The notes beneath the pieces were generated by a model. That model made no database searches and was not told the origin of the DNA. It was given only the letters and a program-made list of their open reading frames with translations. The translations under genes were made by a program, and so were the position numbers. This document shows positions 35,557 through 44,453 of a stretch of DNA of 64,000 bases, one piece after another. This stretch comes from Comamonadaceae bacterium (GTDB lineage: Bacteria > Pseudomonadota > Gammaproteobacteria > Burkholderiales > Burkholderiaceae_C). Each line of letters begins with the position of its first letter. Positions within the stretch are counted from its first letter, which is position 1. The stretch spans positions 1 to 64,000 of the forward strand of contig CANJWZ010000004.1 in NCBI GenBank assembly GCA_947478725.1. The letters run 5' to 3'.

Positions 35557-36810
35557 ATGACCACAAGCAACACCTCCAACAACAGCCCTGCTTTTACCCT
35601 GCCGGCTGGCGCACCGTCGGCTGCGCGTGCCACCCTCAAACTGTTGCTGCGCCTGAAACACGGCACATTGACCGTCAAACTGCCTGACGGCTCGGTACAG
35701 CGCTTTGGCAATGGGCAGGGTCCTCAAGCCAGCCTCCATTTGCTGAACTGGAACGTGTGCAGCGCCGCACTCAAATCGGGCGACATTGGTTTTGCTGAAA
35801 GCTACATCGCAGGCGACTGGACCACGCCGCATTTGACCGACCTGCTGCAGGTCTTCATCGTCAACCGCCAAGAAGTTGAAGACGTGATTTACGGCACCTG
35901 GCTGGGCCGCTTTGCTTACCGCGTCAAGCACCTGCTCAACCGCAACACCAAAGCCAACAGCCAGAAAAATATTCACGCGCATTACGACTTGGGCAATGCT
36001 TTTTACGAGTTGTGGCTAGACAGCACGATGAACTATTCGTCGGCCATTTTTGAAACGCCTGACACCTCGATGAAAGACGCCCAGCACGCCAAAGTACGGC
36101 GAGCGCTGCGCATGGCGCAAGTCAAGCCCGGCGACCGAATACTTGAGATCGGCTGCGGCTGGGGCGCGCTGGCTGAAAAAGCCACCAGCGAATTCGGCGC
36201 GTCTGTGGTGGGCGTGACGCTCAGCACCGAACAGCTGGAATGGGCCAACAAGCGCATGCAGCGCGAGGGCGTTGCCGAGCAAGCTGATTTGCGCTTGCAA
36301 GACTACCGCGACATTGGAAAAGCGGGTCACTTGTCAACGCAAGACGCGCCGTTCGACGCGATCTGCTCGATCGAAATGATAGAAGCCGTGGGACGTGAAT
36401 ACTGGCCCGAGTACTTTCAAACCGTGGCGCGTCTGCTCAAACCGGGTGGCCATGCCTGCATTCAAAGCATTGTGATCGCTGATGAGCTGTTTGAGCGTTA
36501 TCTCACCTCGACTGACTTCATTCAGCAATATGTCTTCCCCGGTGGTTGCCTGCCTTGCCCGAAGGAGTTTCGCGCGCAAGCTGCCAAGGCTGGCTTGCAG
36601 GTGGTCGACGAATTTTCTTTTGGCCAAGACTATGCCCGAACCCTTCAACTGTGGCACGAGCAGTTTGCAGCGCAAAAAGCGCATGTTTTGCAGCTTGGGT
36701 TCGATGAGCGCTTCATCCGCATCTGGGAGTTTTATCTGAGCTATTGCGAAGCAGCTTTTCTGGAGGCCAATACCGACGTGGTGCAGTACACACTGCGCAA
36801 ACCGGCATAA
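35557..36810 (+). CDS. Cyclopropane-fatty-acyl-phospholipid synthase-family methyltransferase
   Basis: The 417-residue SAM-dependent methyltransferase has the CFA-synthase motif HYDLGNAFYELWLD (142-155), SAM motif I LEIGCGWGAL (196-205) and SIEMIEAVG (the bicarbonate/active-site glutamate region). The tail also follows the family (YVFPGGCLP, FGQDYARTLQLWHEQF). It methylates unsaturated phospholipid acyl chains. In this context it may be a UfaM-like methyltransferase (methyl branch without ring closure) rather than a true cyclopropane synthase; sequence alone does not settle this. Confidence 0.88.
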   Translation: MTTSNTSNNSPAFTLPAGAPSAARATLKLLLRLKHGTLTVKLPDGSVQRFGNGQGPQASLHLLNWNVCSAALKSGDIGFAESYIAGDWTTPHLTDLLQVFIVNRQEVEDVIYGTWLGRFAYRVKHLLNRNTKANSQKNIHAHYDLGNAFYELWLDSTMNYSSAIFETPDTSMKDAQHAKVRRALRMAQVKPGDRILEIGCGWGALAEKATSEFGASVVGVTLSTEQLEWANKRMQREGVAEQADLRLQDYRDIGKAGHLSTQDAPFDAICSIEMIEAVGREYWPEYFQTVARLLKPGGHACIQSIVIADELFERYLTSTDFIQQYVFPGGCLPCPKEFRAQAAKAGLQVVDEFSFGQDYARTLQLWHEQFAAQKAHVLQLGFDERFIRIWEFYLSYCEAAFLEANTDVVQYTLRKPA

Positions 36811-36814
36811 CGCG

Positions 36815-37429
36815 ATGACAGCCAAGCACGTGCTGTTGGGCGTTTTAGGTGTGGCTGCTGTCGGGCTTGTCCATGCCCAGAGTGCAGAGATCCGAACCGA
36901 AAGTGCCGCTGCGCCCACAAGCGCTGTGACTGCCTTGGCTACCTCCAGTACGGGAGACACAAGGCCAGAATTAGGCACCCTGCTGCCGCAGTCGCGCCTG
37001 ATAGGCAAAGGCCGGCTCACGTTTTGGGGCGTTCAGGTGTATGACGCCCGGCTATGGGCTTTGCCCGGCTTCAAGCCCGACACGTTGGCGGTGCACCCGT
37101 TTGCGCTGGAGCTGGCCTATCTGCGCGGGTTTGACAACCGGGATATTGCCGAGCGCTCTATCGCCGAGATGCGCCGCTCTGCATCTATCAGCCAAGCACA
37201 GGCCAAGGCTTGGATTGACGAGATGATGCGTGTGCTGCCAGATGTTAAAAAAGGCGACCGCATCATGGGCATTCACCGCCCCGGTGTGGGCGCGCAATTT
37301 TTCATGAACGGACAACCCACGGGCGAGATTCGTGACGCTGAATTTGCACGCCTGTTTTTTGGTATCTGGCTGTCGCCCAAAACATCAGAACCCGAACTGC
37401 GCGCAGCCCTGCTGGCGGGATTGGGCTGA
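36815..37429 (+). CDS. Secreted chalcone isomerase-like protein
   Basis: The 204-residue protein has a short signal peptide (cleavage probably after VHA at residue 21), a low-complexity Ala/Ser/Thr stretch, and a chalcone-isomerase-like domain. That domain is recognisable by GKGRLTFWGVQVYDARLWALPG and FALELAYLRGFDNRDIAERSI. Plant chalcone isomerases share the fold with fatty-acid-binding proteins, so a lipid-binding periplasmic role is plausible. It starts 4 bp after the methyltransferase gene. Bacterial members of unknown function commonly sit in this cluster type. Confidence 0.78.
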   Translation: MTAKHVLLGVLGVAAVGLVHAQSAEIRTESAAAPTSAVTALATSSTGDTRPELGTLLPQSRLIGKGRLTFWGVQVYDARLWALPGFKPDTLAVHPFALELAYLRGFDNRDIAERSIAEMRRSASISQAQAKAWIDEMMRVLPDVKKGDRIMGIHRPGVGAQFFMNGQPTGEIRDAEFARLFFGIWLSPKTSEPELRAALLAGLG

Positions 37430-37431
37430 AC

Positions 37432-38706
37432 GTGGCCAGCGCTTTCGGCAAACGCAACGGTCTGGCTTACGGCTTTTTAGGCTTGCCGCTGGCGTTTGTT
37501 GCACTGCCGCTGTATGTGATCTTGCCCAACTACTATGCCAAAACCTTCGGTATACCGCTGGCGACGTTAGGAGCCATTTTGCTGGGTGCACGCTTGTTTG
37601 ACGCGGTCATTGACCCGCTGCTCGGCCGGCTGAGCGATAGTCTGTTCGCGCGTTCAGCCGCGTCCGTTCTTCGGGCGGGCCTGCTCGCTGCGGTACTGCT
37701 GGCGCTGGGTTTTGCGCTGCTGTTTTTTCCGCAGGTGACAACGCCTGGCGCGCTGGTGGTGTGGGTCAGTGCGATGCTGGTGGTGACCTACGCCGCCTAC
37801 AGTTTTTTGAGTGTCTCGCACCAGTCCTGGGGCGCGATGCTGGGCGGCAACGAGGCCGAGCGCAGTCGGATCGTCGCCTGGCGCGAAGCGCTGGGCTTGG
37901 TGGGCGTGGTGCTGGCATCAAGCACACCCGTGGCATTGGGTCTGCCTGCCACCACCGTTATTTTCTTTGTGGTGCTTGCCATCGGCTGGCTGGCCTGGAC
38001 GCGCGCGGTGCAACCAGCGACCCAAGCCAGTCATGCCGCGCAGACAGGGGCCATCTGGTTGCCCTTTAAACACAGTAACTTCAAACGCCTGCTGCTGGTG
38101 TTCATGCTCAACGGCATTGCCAGTGCGGTGCCCGCCACGCTGGTGCTGTTTTTTATCCAGGACCGGCTGCAAGTACCCGCCACCATGGAGCCGCTGTTTT
38201 TGGGCAGCTATTTTTTAACCGCAGCGCTGTCGATTCCCTGCTGGCTGGCCATTGTCAAGCGGATTGGCCTGGCCAAAGCCTGGCTGTGCGGCATGGTGCT
38301 TGCGGTTGGCGTTTTTGCCTGGGCCACACAAGTCGGCGCTGGGCAAAGCACGGCGTTTTTGGTCATCACCTCCCTGTCGGGTGTGGCACTGGGCACCGAC
38401 CTGGCGCTGCCCGGTGCGCTGCTGGCGGGCGTGATCCAAGGCAATGGTGATTCGGGCAAGTCAGAAGGCGCGTATTTCGGCTGGTGGAACTTCGCCATCA
38501 AGCTCAACCTGGCACTGGCCGCGGGTCTGGCGCTGCCGCTGCTCGGACTGTTTGGCTATTCACCCGGCGCACGCAGCCCTGAGGCACTGAATGCGCTGGT
38601 CACCGCTTATTGCGTGCTGCCTTGCGTGCTGAAGCTGGCAGCTGGCGGCGCTCTGTATTTTTTGATCATCCAGCCCTCATCTGACCGTTTAAAGGCTACC
38701 GAATGA
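37432..38706 (+). CDS. MFS transporter, GPH (glycoside-pentoside-hexuronide) type
   Basis: The 424-residue membrane protein has about 12 hydrophobic segments. The loop after helix 2, ARLFDAVIDPLLGRLSD, is the GPH/MFS_2 signature. It starts with GTG 37432, 2 bp after the preceding stop, and overlaps the following gene by ATGA. GPH-like carriers recur in ChrR-type clusters, where they probably move a lipid or lipid precursor rather than a sugar; this is inference from context (compare MFSD2/LplT-type lipid carriers). Confidence 0.8.
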   Translation: MASAFGKRNGLAYGFLGLPLAFVALPLYVILPNYYAKTFGIPLATLGAILLGARLFDAVIDPLLGRLSDSLFARSAASVLRAGLLAAVLLALGFALLFFPQVTTPGALVVWVSAMLVVTYAAYSFLSVSHQSWGAMLGGNEAERSRIVAWREALGLVGVVLASSTPVALGLPATTVIFFVVLAIGWLAWTRAVQPATQASHAAQTGAIWLPFKHSNFKRLLLVFMLNGIASAVPATLVLFFIQDRLQVPATMEPLFLGSYFLTAALSIPCWLAIVKRIGLAKAWLCGMVLAVGVFAWATQVGAGQSTAFLVITSLSGVALGTDLALPGALLAGVIQGNGDSGKSEGAYFGWWNFAIKLNLALAAGLALPLLGLFGYSPGARSPEALNALVTAYCVLPCVLKLAAGGALYFLIIQPSSDRLKATE

Positions 38707-39263
38707 CTTTGTTCAATACATCAACGCGTCGCATCGTGTGTCTGCTGGCTGTCAGCATGGCCCTGCTGGCAGGCTGTGCCGCGCCGCAAATCGCTGACTA
38801 CGCCAGTGAGAAACCGGTGCTCGACATGCGCCAGTACTTCAACGGCACGATTGATGCCTACGGCGTCTTCACCGATCGGTCGGGCAAAGTGGTCAAACGT
38901 TTTACCGTGGTGATGGACTGCAAATGGACAGGCGCACCTGGCCAGGAGGTTGGTGTGCTGGACGAGGCCTTCACCTATTCAGACGGCACCCAAGACCGCA
39001 GGGTCTGGACGCTCAAACGCGGCGCTGACGGCAAGTACACCGGCACAGCTGCCGACGTCCTGGGCCAGGCCAACGGTGAAGAAAAGGGCAACACCTTCCG
39101 CTGGGGCTACACCCTGAATCTACCGGTTGACGGAAAGATAATTGAAGTCCAGTTTGACGACTGGATGTACCTGATGAATGACAAGGTCATGCTGAACAAA
39201 GCCACCATGAGCAAGTTTGGCTTCAAGCTCGGCGAAGTGACCCTGTCGTTTGTCAAGCGCTGA
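38703..39263 (+). CDS. DUF3833 family lipoprotein
   Basis: The 186-residue protein has a lipoprotein signal ending LLAGC near residue 24. The beta-rich DUF3833 domain follows (MRQYFNGTIDAYGVFTDRSG, then WGYTLNLPVDGK and VQFDDWMYLM). It is coupled to the MFS gene by an ATGA overlap. DUF3833 proteins are a standard member of the FAD oxidoreductase/DUF1365/CFA clusters; an envelope lipid-handling role is inferred, not shown. Confidence 0.82.
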   Translation: MTLFNTSTRRIVCLLAVSMALLAGCAAPQIADYASEKPVLDMRQYFNGTIDAYGVFTDRSGKVVKRFTVVMDCKWTGAPGQEVGVLDEAFTYSDGTQDRRVWTLKRGADGKYTGTAADVLGQANGEEKGNTFRWGYTLNLPVDGKIIEVQFDDWMYLMNDKVMLNKATMSKFGFKLGEVTLSFVKR

Positions 39264-39291
39264 AAAGTGCCTCTTTTGCTTTTCCCGGGCA

Positions 39292-39353
39292 TCAAATTGG
39301 CTCTCAACCAAATAAATAAATGAGCGAAAAGCTCTCAAAATAATAGTGAACAG
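39292..39353 (+). repeat. Dispersed ~60-bp repeat, copy D (intergenic)
   Basis: The copy reads TCAAATTGGCTCTCAACC, AATAAATAAATGAGCG, AAAAGCTCTC and AATAGTGAACAG. It matches copy C base for base through ATGAGCGAAAAGCT. It fills the gap between the DUF3833 gene and the SDR gene and ends only 5 bp before the SDR start codon. Confidence 0.75.
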
Positions 39354-39358
39354 AAAGC

Positions 39359-40135
39359 ATGGCCATGCCTTTTAACCTTCCCTTAAACGACTGGCGCGGC
39401 AAAACCGTGTGGGTGGTGGGTGCGTCCAGCGGCATTGGCCGCGCCACCGCGCATACGCTGCATGGGCAGGGTGCCAAAGTGATTGTTTCGGCGCGCAATC
39501 AGCAGGCATTGGACACTTTTGCTGCCGAGCACCCTGGGGCCACGGTGCTGGCAATGGACGCCTCCGACGCCGCGTCAGTCGAGGCCGCGGCGCAAACCGT
39601 GCTGAGCGCTGGCCCGCTGGACTTGGTGCTGTATTGCGCAGGCTACTACAAAGAAATGCGCGCGACCCAGTTTGACTTGGCCAACATGCTACGCCACAAC
39701 CAGGTCAACTATGTGGGTGCGCTGTACTTGCTGTCTGCCGTACTGCCCCACTTTTTGGCCCGCAAGGCGGGGCATATCAGCCTGGTCAGCAGCGTGGCGG
39801 GCTACCGCGGCTTGCCGCAAGGCTTGGCCTACGGGCCGACCAAAGCTGCGCTCATCAACCTGGCAGAAACGCTGTACGTGGACCTCAAGGACAGCCATGT
39901 TGGCGTGAGTTTGATTTGCCCGGGCTTTGTGGAAACACCGCTGACGGCGCAAAACAAGTTCAGCATGCCCGGCCTCATCAAACCCGAGCAAGCTGCCGAT
40001 GAAATTTTGCGAGGCTGGGCCAAAGGTCAGTTTGAAATTCACTTTCCCAAGCGCTTTACGCTCTTCATGAAGGCCCTGGCGCTGCTGCCTGCCGCCTTGT
40101 ACTTTCCGGTGGTTCGCAAATTCACAGGTTTATAG
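39359..40135 (+). CDS. Short-chain dehydrogenase/reductase (SDR)
   Basis: The 258-residue classical SDR has the cofactor motif VVGASSGIGRATA (residues 19-31), the active-site serine in LVSSVAGYRG and Y-GPT-K in LAYGPTKAALINL. The C-terminal hydrophobic region (LALLPAALYFPV) may associate with the membrane. Short-chain dehydrogenases are regular members of this lipid cluster, so a role on lipid keto/hydroxy groups is likely. The start ATG 39359 lies directly after repeat copy D, which has probably replaced the normal ribosome-binding-site context. Confidence 0.82.
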   Translation: MAMPFNLPLNDWRGKTVWVVGASSGIGRATAHTLHGQGAKVIVSARNQQALDTFAAEHPGATVLAMDASDAASVEAAAQTVLSAGPLDLVLYCAGYYKEMRATQFDLANMLRHNQVNYVGALYLLSAVLPHFLARKAGHISLVSSVAGYRGLPQGLAYGPTKAALINLAETLYVDLKDSHVGVSLICPGFVETPLTAQNKFSMPGLIKPEQAADEILRGWAKGQFEIHFPKRFTLFMKALALLPAALYFPVVRKFTGL

Positions 40136-40207
40136 TCGGCAAGTGCATGCGTCTTTGACCAGCTGACGTTTGCCCAAAGACTCTCAAGCCTGATGAATGT
40201 GATGTGA

Positions 40208-41401
40208 ATGACTGACAAAACTGCGGCGGCGCTTCTTCCCTTTGCAGGCATTCGGGTGATTGAATTCACCCACATGGTGATGGGCCCGACCTGCGGCATG
40301 GTGCTGGCTGACCTGGGGGCTGAAGTCATCAAAATCGAGCCGCTCCTGGGCGACAACACGCGCAAGTTGATGGGCTCGGGGGCCGGGTTTTTTGCCATGT
40401 TCAACCGCAACAAGAAAAGCATTGCACTGGACCTGCGCAGCCCAGGCGGCAAGGAAGCCGCCCTCAAACTGATTGCCAGCGCCGACATCGTCAGCGAAAA
40501 CTTCAAACCCGGCACGATGGCCCGCTTGGGCCTGGACTATGCCGCGCTATCCAAGCTCCATGAGCGCCTGATTTACGTCAGTCACAAGGGGTTTTTGCCT
40601 GGCCCGTACGACCACCGCACCGCCCTCGATGAAGTGGTGCAAATGATGGGTGGCCTGGCTTACATGACAGGCCGCGAGGGCGACCCGCTGCGGGCCGGGA
40701 CCAGCGTGAACGACATCATGGGCGGGATGTTTGGTGCGATGGGGGCCATGGCTGCGCTGGCGCAGCGCGCTGTCACGGGCAAGGGGCAGGAAGTGCAGTC
40801 GGCGCTGTTTGAAAACAACGTGTTTCTGATGGCACAGCACATGATGCAGTTCGCCGTGACCGGGCAGGCCGCTGCGCCCATGCCCAGCCGCATTTCTGCC
40901 TGGGCGGTGTACGACGTGTTTACCGTCCGGGGCGGCGAGCAAATTTTTCTGGCGGTGGTCAGCGACACGCAATGGATTGAGTTTTGCAAGGCGTTTGAGC
41001 TGGCCGATTTGCAAGCCGACCCGCGTCTGGTGACCAACAATGACCGGGTGCGCGCGCGCGACTGGCTGATGCCGGTGCTGCGCGAGCGCATGGCGCAGCA
41101 CAGCGCTGCAGAGCTGAGCCGGGTGTTTGAAGACCACGGCTTGCCGTTTGCACCCATCATGCAGCCACAGGATTTGTTTCATGACCCGCACCTGCTGGCC
41201 ACGGGTGGGCTGGCGGCCATGCAGTTACCCGACGGTCGTCAGACGCAGGTGCCGCTGATACCGATCACCATGGGTGGCCACCGCCCGGGTGTGCGCAGTA
41301 ACCCGCCGCGCCTGGGCGAGCACACCGACGCGCTGCTGCTGGAGGCGGGCTATACGGCTGACGAGATCAGGCAATTGAAAATGAGCAAGGCCGCAGGGTG
41401 A
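40208..41401 (+). CDS. CaiB/BaiF (class III) CoA-transferase family protein
   Basis: The 397-residue protein is a class III CoA transferase with the catalytic aspartate at D169 in PLRAGTSVNDIMGG, exactly the position of the family's reference enzymes. The N-terminal GIRVIEFTHMVMGPTCG and LGAEVIKIEP are also typical. It transfers CoA between carboxylic acids; the substrate cannot be told from sequence. It stands alone, 22 bp upstream of oxyR. Confidence 0.88.
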   Translation: MTDKTAAALLPFAGIRVIEFTHMVMGPTCGMVLADLGAEVIKIEPLLGDNTRKLMGSGAGFFAMFNRNKKSIALDLRSPGGKEAALKLIASADIVSENFKPGTMARLGLDYAALSKLHERLIYVSHKGFLPGPYDHRTALDEVVQMMGGLAYMTGREGDPLRAGTSVNDIMGGMFGAMGAMAALAQRAVTGKGQEVQSALFENNVFLMAQHMMQFAVTGQAAAPMPSRISAWAVYDVFTVRGGEQIFLAVVSDTQWIEFCKAFELADLQADPRLVTNNDRVRARDWLMPVLRERMAQHSAAELSRVFEDHGLPFAPIMQPQDLFHDPHLLATGGLAAMQLPDGRQTQVPLIPITMGGHRPGVRSNPPRLGEHTDALLLEAGYTADEIRQLKMSKAAG

Positions 41402-41423
41402 CCAAAAAGCAGACAATTGGCGC

Positions 41424-42392
41424 ATGACGCTGACTGAACTCAAATACATTGTGGCGGTTGCCCGTGAAAAGCACTTTGGCAAGGGCGCAGACGCCTGCCA
41501 TGTGTCGCAGCCCACGTTAAGTGTGGCGATTAAAAAGCTTGAAGAAGAACTGCAGGTCAAGCTGTTTGAGCGCAACGCCAACGAGATCACCGTGACGCCG
41601 CTGGGTCAAGAGATTGTTCGCCAGGCGCAAAGCGTGCTGGAGCAGGCGGATTTGATCAAGGACATTGCCAAGCGCGGCAAAGACCCTCTGGCGGGCAGCC
41701 TGCGCCTCGGTGTGATTTACACCATAGGCCCCTATTTGCTGCCAGACCTGGTGCGGCAGTCGATTGCCACATTGCCGCAAATGCCACTGATGCTGCAAGA
41801 AAATTTCACCGTCAAGCTGCTCGACGAGCTGCGCAACGGCGAGATTGACTGCGCCATTCTGGCCGAGCCTTTCCCCGACACCAATCTGGCGATGGCGCCG
41901 CTGTATGACGAGCCCTTCATGGCGGCGGTGCCCAGCGCGCACCACCTGGCGGCGCGCAGCAGCATCACGGCAGAAGAAATCAAAAAAGAAACCATGCTGC
42001 TGCTGGGCAATGGCCACTGCTTTCGCGACCACGTGCTGGAGGTTTGCCCTGAATTTGCGCGGTTTTCCAACACGTCTGGCGGCATTCAAAAAAGCTTTGA
42101 GGGCTCGTCACTCGAGACCATCAAGCACATGGTGGCCGCTGGCATGGGCATCACGCTGGTGCCGCGCCTGGGTGTGCCCAAAGAAGCACTGGTAGCGCCC
42201 GCTGCCGGCAAGAAAAGCAAGCTGGCTGCCGAGCAACCGTCCTTCATCAAGTACCTGCCTTTTGAGGGGCATGTTCCCTCAAGGCGAGTGGTGCTGGTCT
42301 GGCGCCGCAGCTTTACGCGGTATGAGGCGATCGCCGCACTGCGCAACCTGATTTATGCGTGTGAGTTGCCTGGGGTGACGCGCTTGTCCTGA
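41424..42392 (+). CDS. oxyR: OxyR, hydrogen-peroxide-sensing LysR regulator
   Basis: The 322-residue LysR-type regulator has an N-terminal winged helix-turn-helix (MTLTELKYIVAVAREKHFGK) and a substrate-binding domain. This holds the redox cysteine pair C199 and C208 in GHCFRDHVLEVCPEF, the same numbering and spacing as E. coli OxyR. It should activate peroxide defence genes on disulfide formation. The next gene is a dps-type gene, a classic OxyR target. Confidence 0.93.
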   Translation: MTLTELKYIVAVAREKHFGKGADACHVSQPTLSVAIKKLEEELQVKLFERNANEITVTPLGQEIVRQAQSVLEQADLIKDIAKRGKDPLAGSLRLGVIYTIGPYLLPDLVRQSIATLPQMPLMLQENFTVKLLDELRNGEIDCAILAEPFPDTNLAMAPLYDEPFMAAVPSAHHLAARSSITAEEIKKETMLLLGNGHCFRDHVLEVCPEFARFSNTSGGIQKSFEGSSLETIKHMVAAGMGITLVPRLGVPKEALVAPAAGKKSKLAAEQPSFIKYLPFEGHVPSRRVVLVWRRSFTRYEAIAALRNLIYACELPGVTRLS

Positions 42393-42437
42393 CCGTTGAT
42401 TTTTTAAATACGCACGTCTTAACCTTTCAAGAAAACC

Positions 42438-42734
42438 ATGGCTAAAAATGCATCCAAATCCGGCATCCATGTCGGTATCAATATCGGTATCAGTGAGAAA
42501 GACCGCGCGTCAATCGCCAAAGGCCTGTCGCATTTGCTGGCCGATACGTACACGCTGTACCTGACCACCCACAACTTTCACTGGAACGTCACCGGCCCCA
42601 TGTTCAACACCCTGCACCAGATGTTCCCGTTGGCCGACAAAGCCAGTGACGAACCAACAGCTGATTTGCTGACCCAGCGGCTGACGGTGCATGAGCAAAC
42701 CGCGTGGATGCTCCGCTCACTCCTTGAAGAGTGA
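42438..42734 (+). CDS. dps: Dps-family protein with large internal in-frame deletion
   Basis: The 98-residue product starts and ends like a normal Dps of this lineage ([36 protein letters not shown] at the front; [29 protein letters not shown] at the back). About 65-70 residues are missing between QMF and PLADK. Histidines H48 and H60 of the ferroxidase site remain, but the aspartate/glutamate ligands of the next helix (D-x-x-x-E, normally in VDEIAERIRALG-like sequence) are gone, along with most of two helices. The frame is kept and the stop is normal. The product is unlikely to form a working ferroxidase dodecamer; it could be a pseudogene, a new short protein or an assembly error. Confidence 0.8.
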   Translation: MAKNASKSGIHVGINIGISEKDRASIAKGLSHLLADTYTLYLTTHNFHWNVTGPMFNTLHQMFPLADKASDEPTADLLTQRLTVHEQTAWMLRSLLEE

Positions 42735-42737
42735 TAG

Positions 42738-43604
42738 TTGCAAACTAAGCTGGCGCTTTACCTTCAGCTCATCCGCTGGGACCGTCCAGCGGGTTGGCTG
42801 CTTCTGTTGTGGCCCACGTTGTCAGCGTTGTGGCTCGCATCGCATGGCTTTCCGGGTTGGCATCTGACGCTTGTTTTTACCCTCGGTACTTTTTTCATGC
42901 GCAGCGCGGGCTGCTGCCTGAACGATGTGGCCGACCGTGACTTTGACCGTCACGTCAAGCGCACCGCCGAGCGACCCGTGACCAGCGGCAAGCTGCCCGC
43001 CAAAGAGGCGCTGGCGGTTGGCGCGGTGCTTGCGCTGTGTGCTTTTGGTTTGGTGTTGACGACCAACATCACGGCCATCACCTGGTCATTCGCGGCGCTG
43101 GCCATCGCCATCATTTACCCGTTTGCCAAGCGTTATGTGGCGATGCCGCAGGCGGTGCTCGGTGTGGCGTTCAGCTTTGGCATTCCCATGGCCTTTGCCG
43201 CAGTGCAGTCGCGCGTGGGTGCTGTTGCATGGCTGTTGCTGCTCGGCAATCTGTTTTGGGTGATTGCGTACGACACCGAATACGCCATGGTGGACCGGGA
43301 CGACGATTTGAAAATCGGCATGAAAACCTCCGCCATCACCTTGGGGCGTTTTGATGTGCTGGCTGTATTTGTCAGCTACGTTTTATACCTTGTCATTTGG
43401 CTAAATGTGCTCTTAAGCCAATTAAATCATGGGCAATCAGCTATTTATTTAATAGCGCTTGGCTTGGCGCTTGGCCAAGCCTTGTGGCACATCTGGCTGA
43501 TACGCAAACGCCAGCGTGACGACTGCTTCAAGGCGTTCAGGCTTAACCACTGGCTCGGTTTTACCGTGTTTGCGGGTATTGCGTTGTCGTATGCCGCGCT
43601 TTGA
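42738..43604 (+). CDS. ubiA: UbiA, 4-hydroxybenzoate polyprenyltransferase
   Basis: UbiA prenylates 4-hydroxybenzoate in ubiquinone synthesis. The 288-residue membrane protein carries both aspartate-rich motifs ([19 protein letters not shown] near 71-89 and [17 protein letters not shown] near 178-194) and about eight hydrophobic segments. The start is TTG 42738, 3 bp after the dps stop. Residues 222-240 in a late membrane/loop region are encoded by a copy of the dispersed repeat (copy E) and differ from typical UbiA sequence there; the flanking [14 protein letters not shown] is normal. Confidence 0.92.
   Translation: MQTKLALYLQLIRWDRPAGWLLLLWPTLSALWLASHGFPGWHLTLVFTLGTFFMRSAGCCLNDVADRDFDRHVKRTAERPVTSGKLPAKEALAVGAVLALCAFGLVLTTNITAITWSFAALAIAIIYPFAKRYVAMPQAVLGVAFSFGIPMAFAAVQSRVGAVAWLLLLGNLFWVIAYDTEYAMVDRDDDLKIGMKTSAITLGRFDVLAVFVSYVLYLVIWLNVLLSQLNHGQSAIYLIALGLALGQALWHIWLIRKRQRDDCFKAFRLNHWLGFTVFAGIALSYAAL
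43402..43457 (+). repeat. Dispersed ~60-bp repeat, copy E (inside ubiA)
   Basis: The copy holds TAAATGTGCTCTTAAGCCAA, TTAAATCATGGGC, CAGCTATT and AATAGC in repeat order. It is in frame in ubiA, encoding [15 protein letters not shown], and keeps the membrane-like hydrophobicity of that region. Confidence 0.6.
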
Positions 43605-43612
43605 AGCAGCGG

Positions 43613-44440
43613 CTAGGCCGAGCCAAACTCATCACCCATGTGTGTGGCCCGATGCTTGGCCGCCATCATGGCGCGCATGAACTGGGTCTTCACCTTGTCC
43701 TGATCCATCGAGGTGATGGCCGCATAAGTGGTGCCTCCCTTGGACGTGACACGTGAGCGCAAAACTTCAATCGGTTCATCGCTGGCCTCGGCCAGGGCAG
43801 ATGCGCCTACAAACGTGCCAACGGCCAGCTTGTGCGACTGCTCGCGCGTCAAACCCATGGCCACACCGGCTTCCATCATGGCCTCGATAAAGTAAAAAAC
43901 ATAGGCCGGGCCGGAGCCCGACAGCGCCGTGACGGCATCAAGCTGGGTTTCATCGCTGAGCCACAGGTGATCGCCGGTGGTGTTGATCACTCTGTCCACC
44001 GTGCCCCGGCCTGCCAGCGAGACGGCGGGCCGCGCAAACAGCGCCGTCATGCCCTTGCCCACCAGGGCTGGCGTGTTGGGCATGGCCCGTACCACCTGTT
44101 CGGTGCCCAGCCAGCGGGCGATGCTGTTAGAGCGAATGCCAGCGGCCACGCTCAAGTGCAGTGCCGACTGGGTGTGAAAGCGGGTTTGCAGCGCTGCGTC
44201 TTTGAAGGTTTGCGGCTTGACGGCCCAGACCACCAGAGCGGCGCTGGTCAAATGCGGGCTGGGTTCTTCACGCACTTCGATGCCGAATTTTTCGGTCAGC
44301 GCGGCGCGTTGCGCCGCCACCGGCTCGACCACCTGAATGCTGCTGGCAGGCGCGCCCCGCTTGATCAGCCCGCCAATGATGGCGCTGGCCATGTTGCCGC
44401 CGCCAATAAAAGCGATGTGGTCGTGATGTATCGTTGCCAT
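43613..44440 (-). CDS. proC: ProC, pyrroline-5-carboxylate reductase
   Basis: ProC catalyses the last step of proline synthesis with NAD(P)H. The 275-residue protein has the Rossmann motif IAFIGGGNMASAIIGGL (9-25), the middle motif RAMPNTPALVGKGMTAL and the C-terminal signature ALSGSGPAYVFYFIEAM followed by SKGGTTYAAI. ATG 44440 is chosen; the frame is open upstream but inside the preceding gene. It follows the phytase-like gene by 13 bp on the same strand and converges with ubiA. Confidence 0.95.
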   Translation of the reverse strand: MATIHHDHIAFIGGGNMASAIIGGLIKRGAPASSIQVVEPVAAQRAALTEKFGIEVREEPSPHLTSAALVVWAVKPQTFKDAALQTRFHTQSALHLSVAAGIRSNSIARWLGTEQVVRAMPNTPALVGKGMTALFARPAVSLAGRGTVDRVINTTGDHLWLSDETQLDAVTALSGSGPAYVFYFIEAMMEAGVAMGLTREQSHKLAVGTFVGASALAEASDEPIEVLRSRVTSKGGTTYAAITSMDQDKVKTQFMRAMMAAKHRATHMGDEFGSA

Positions 44441-44453
44441 GCGTCTGTTCCAG

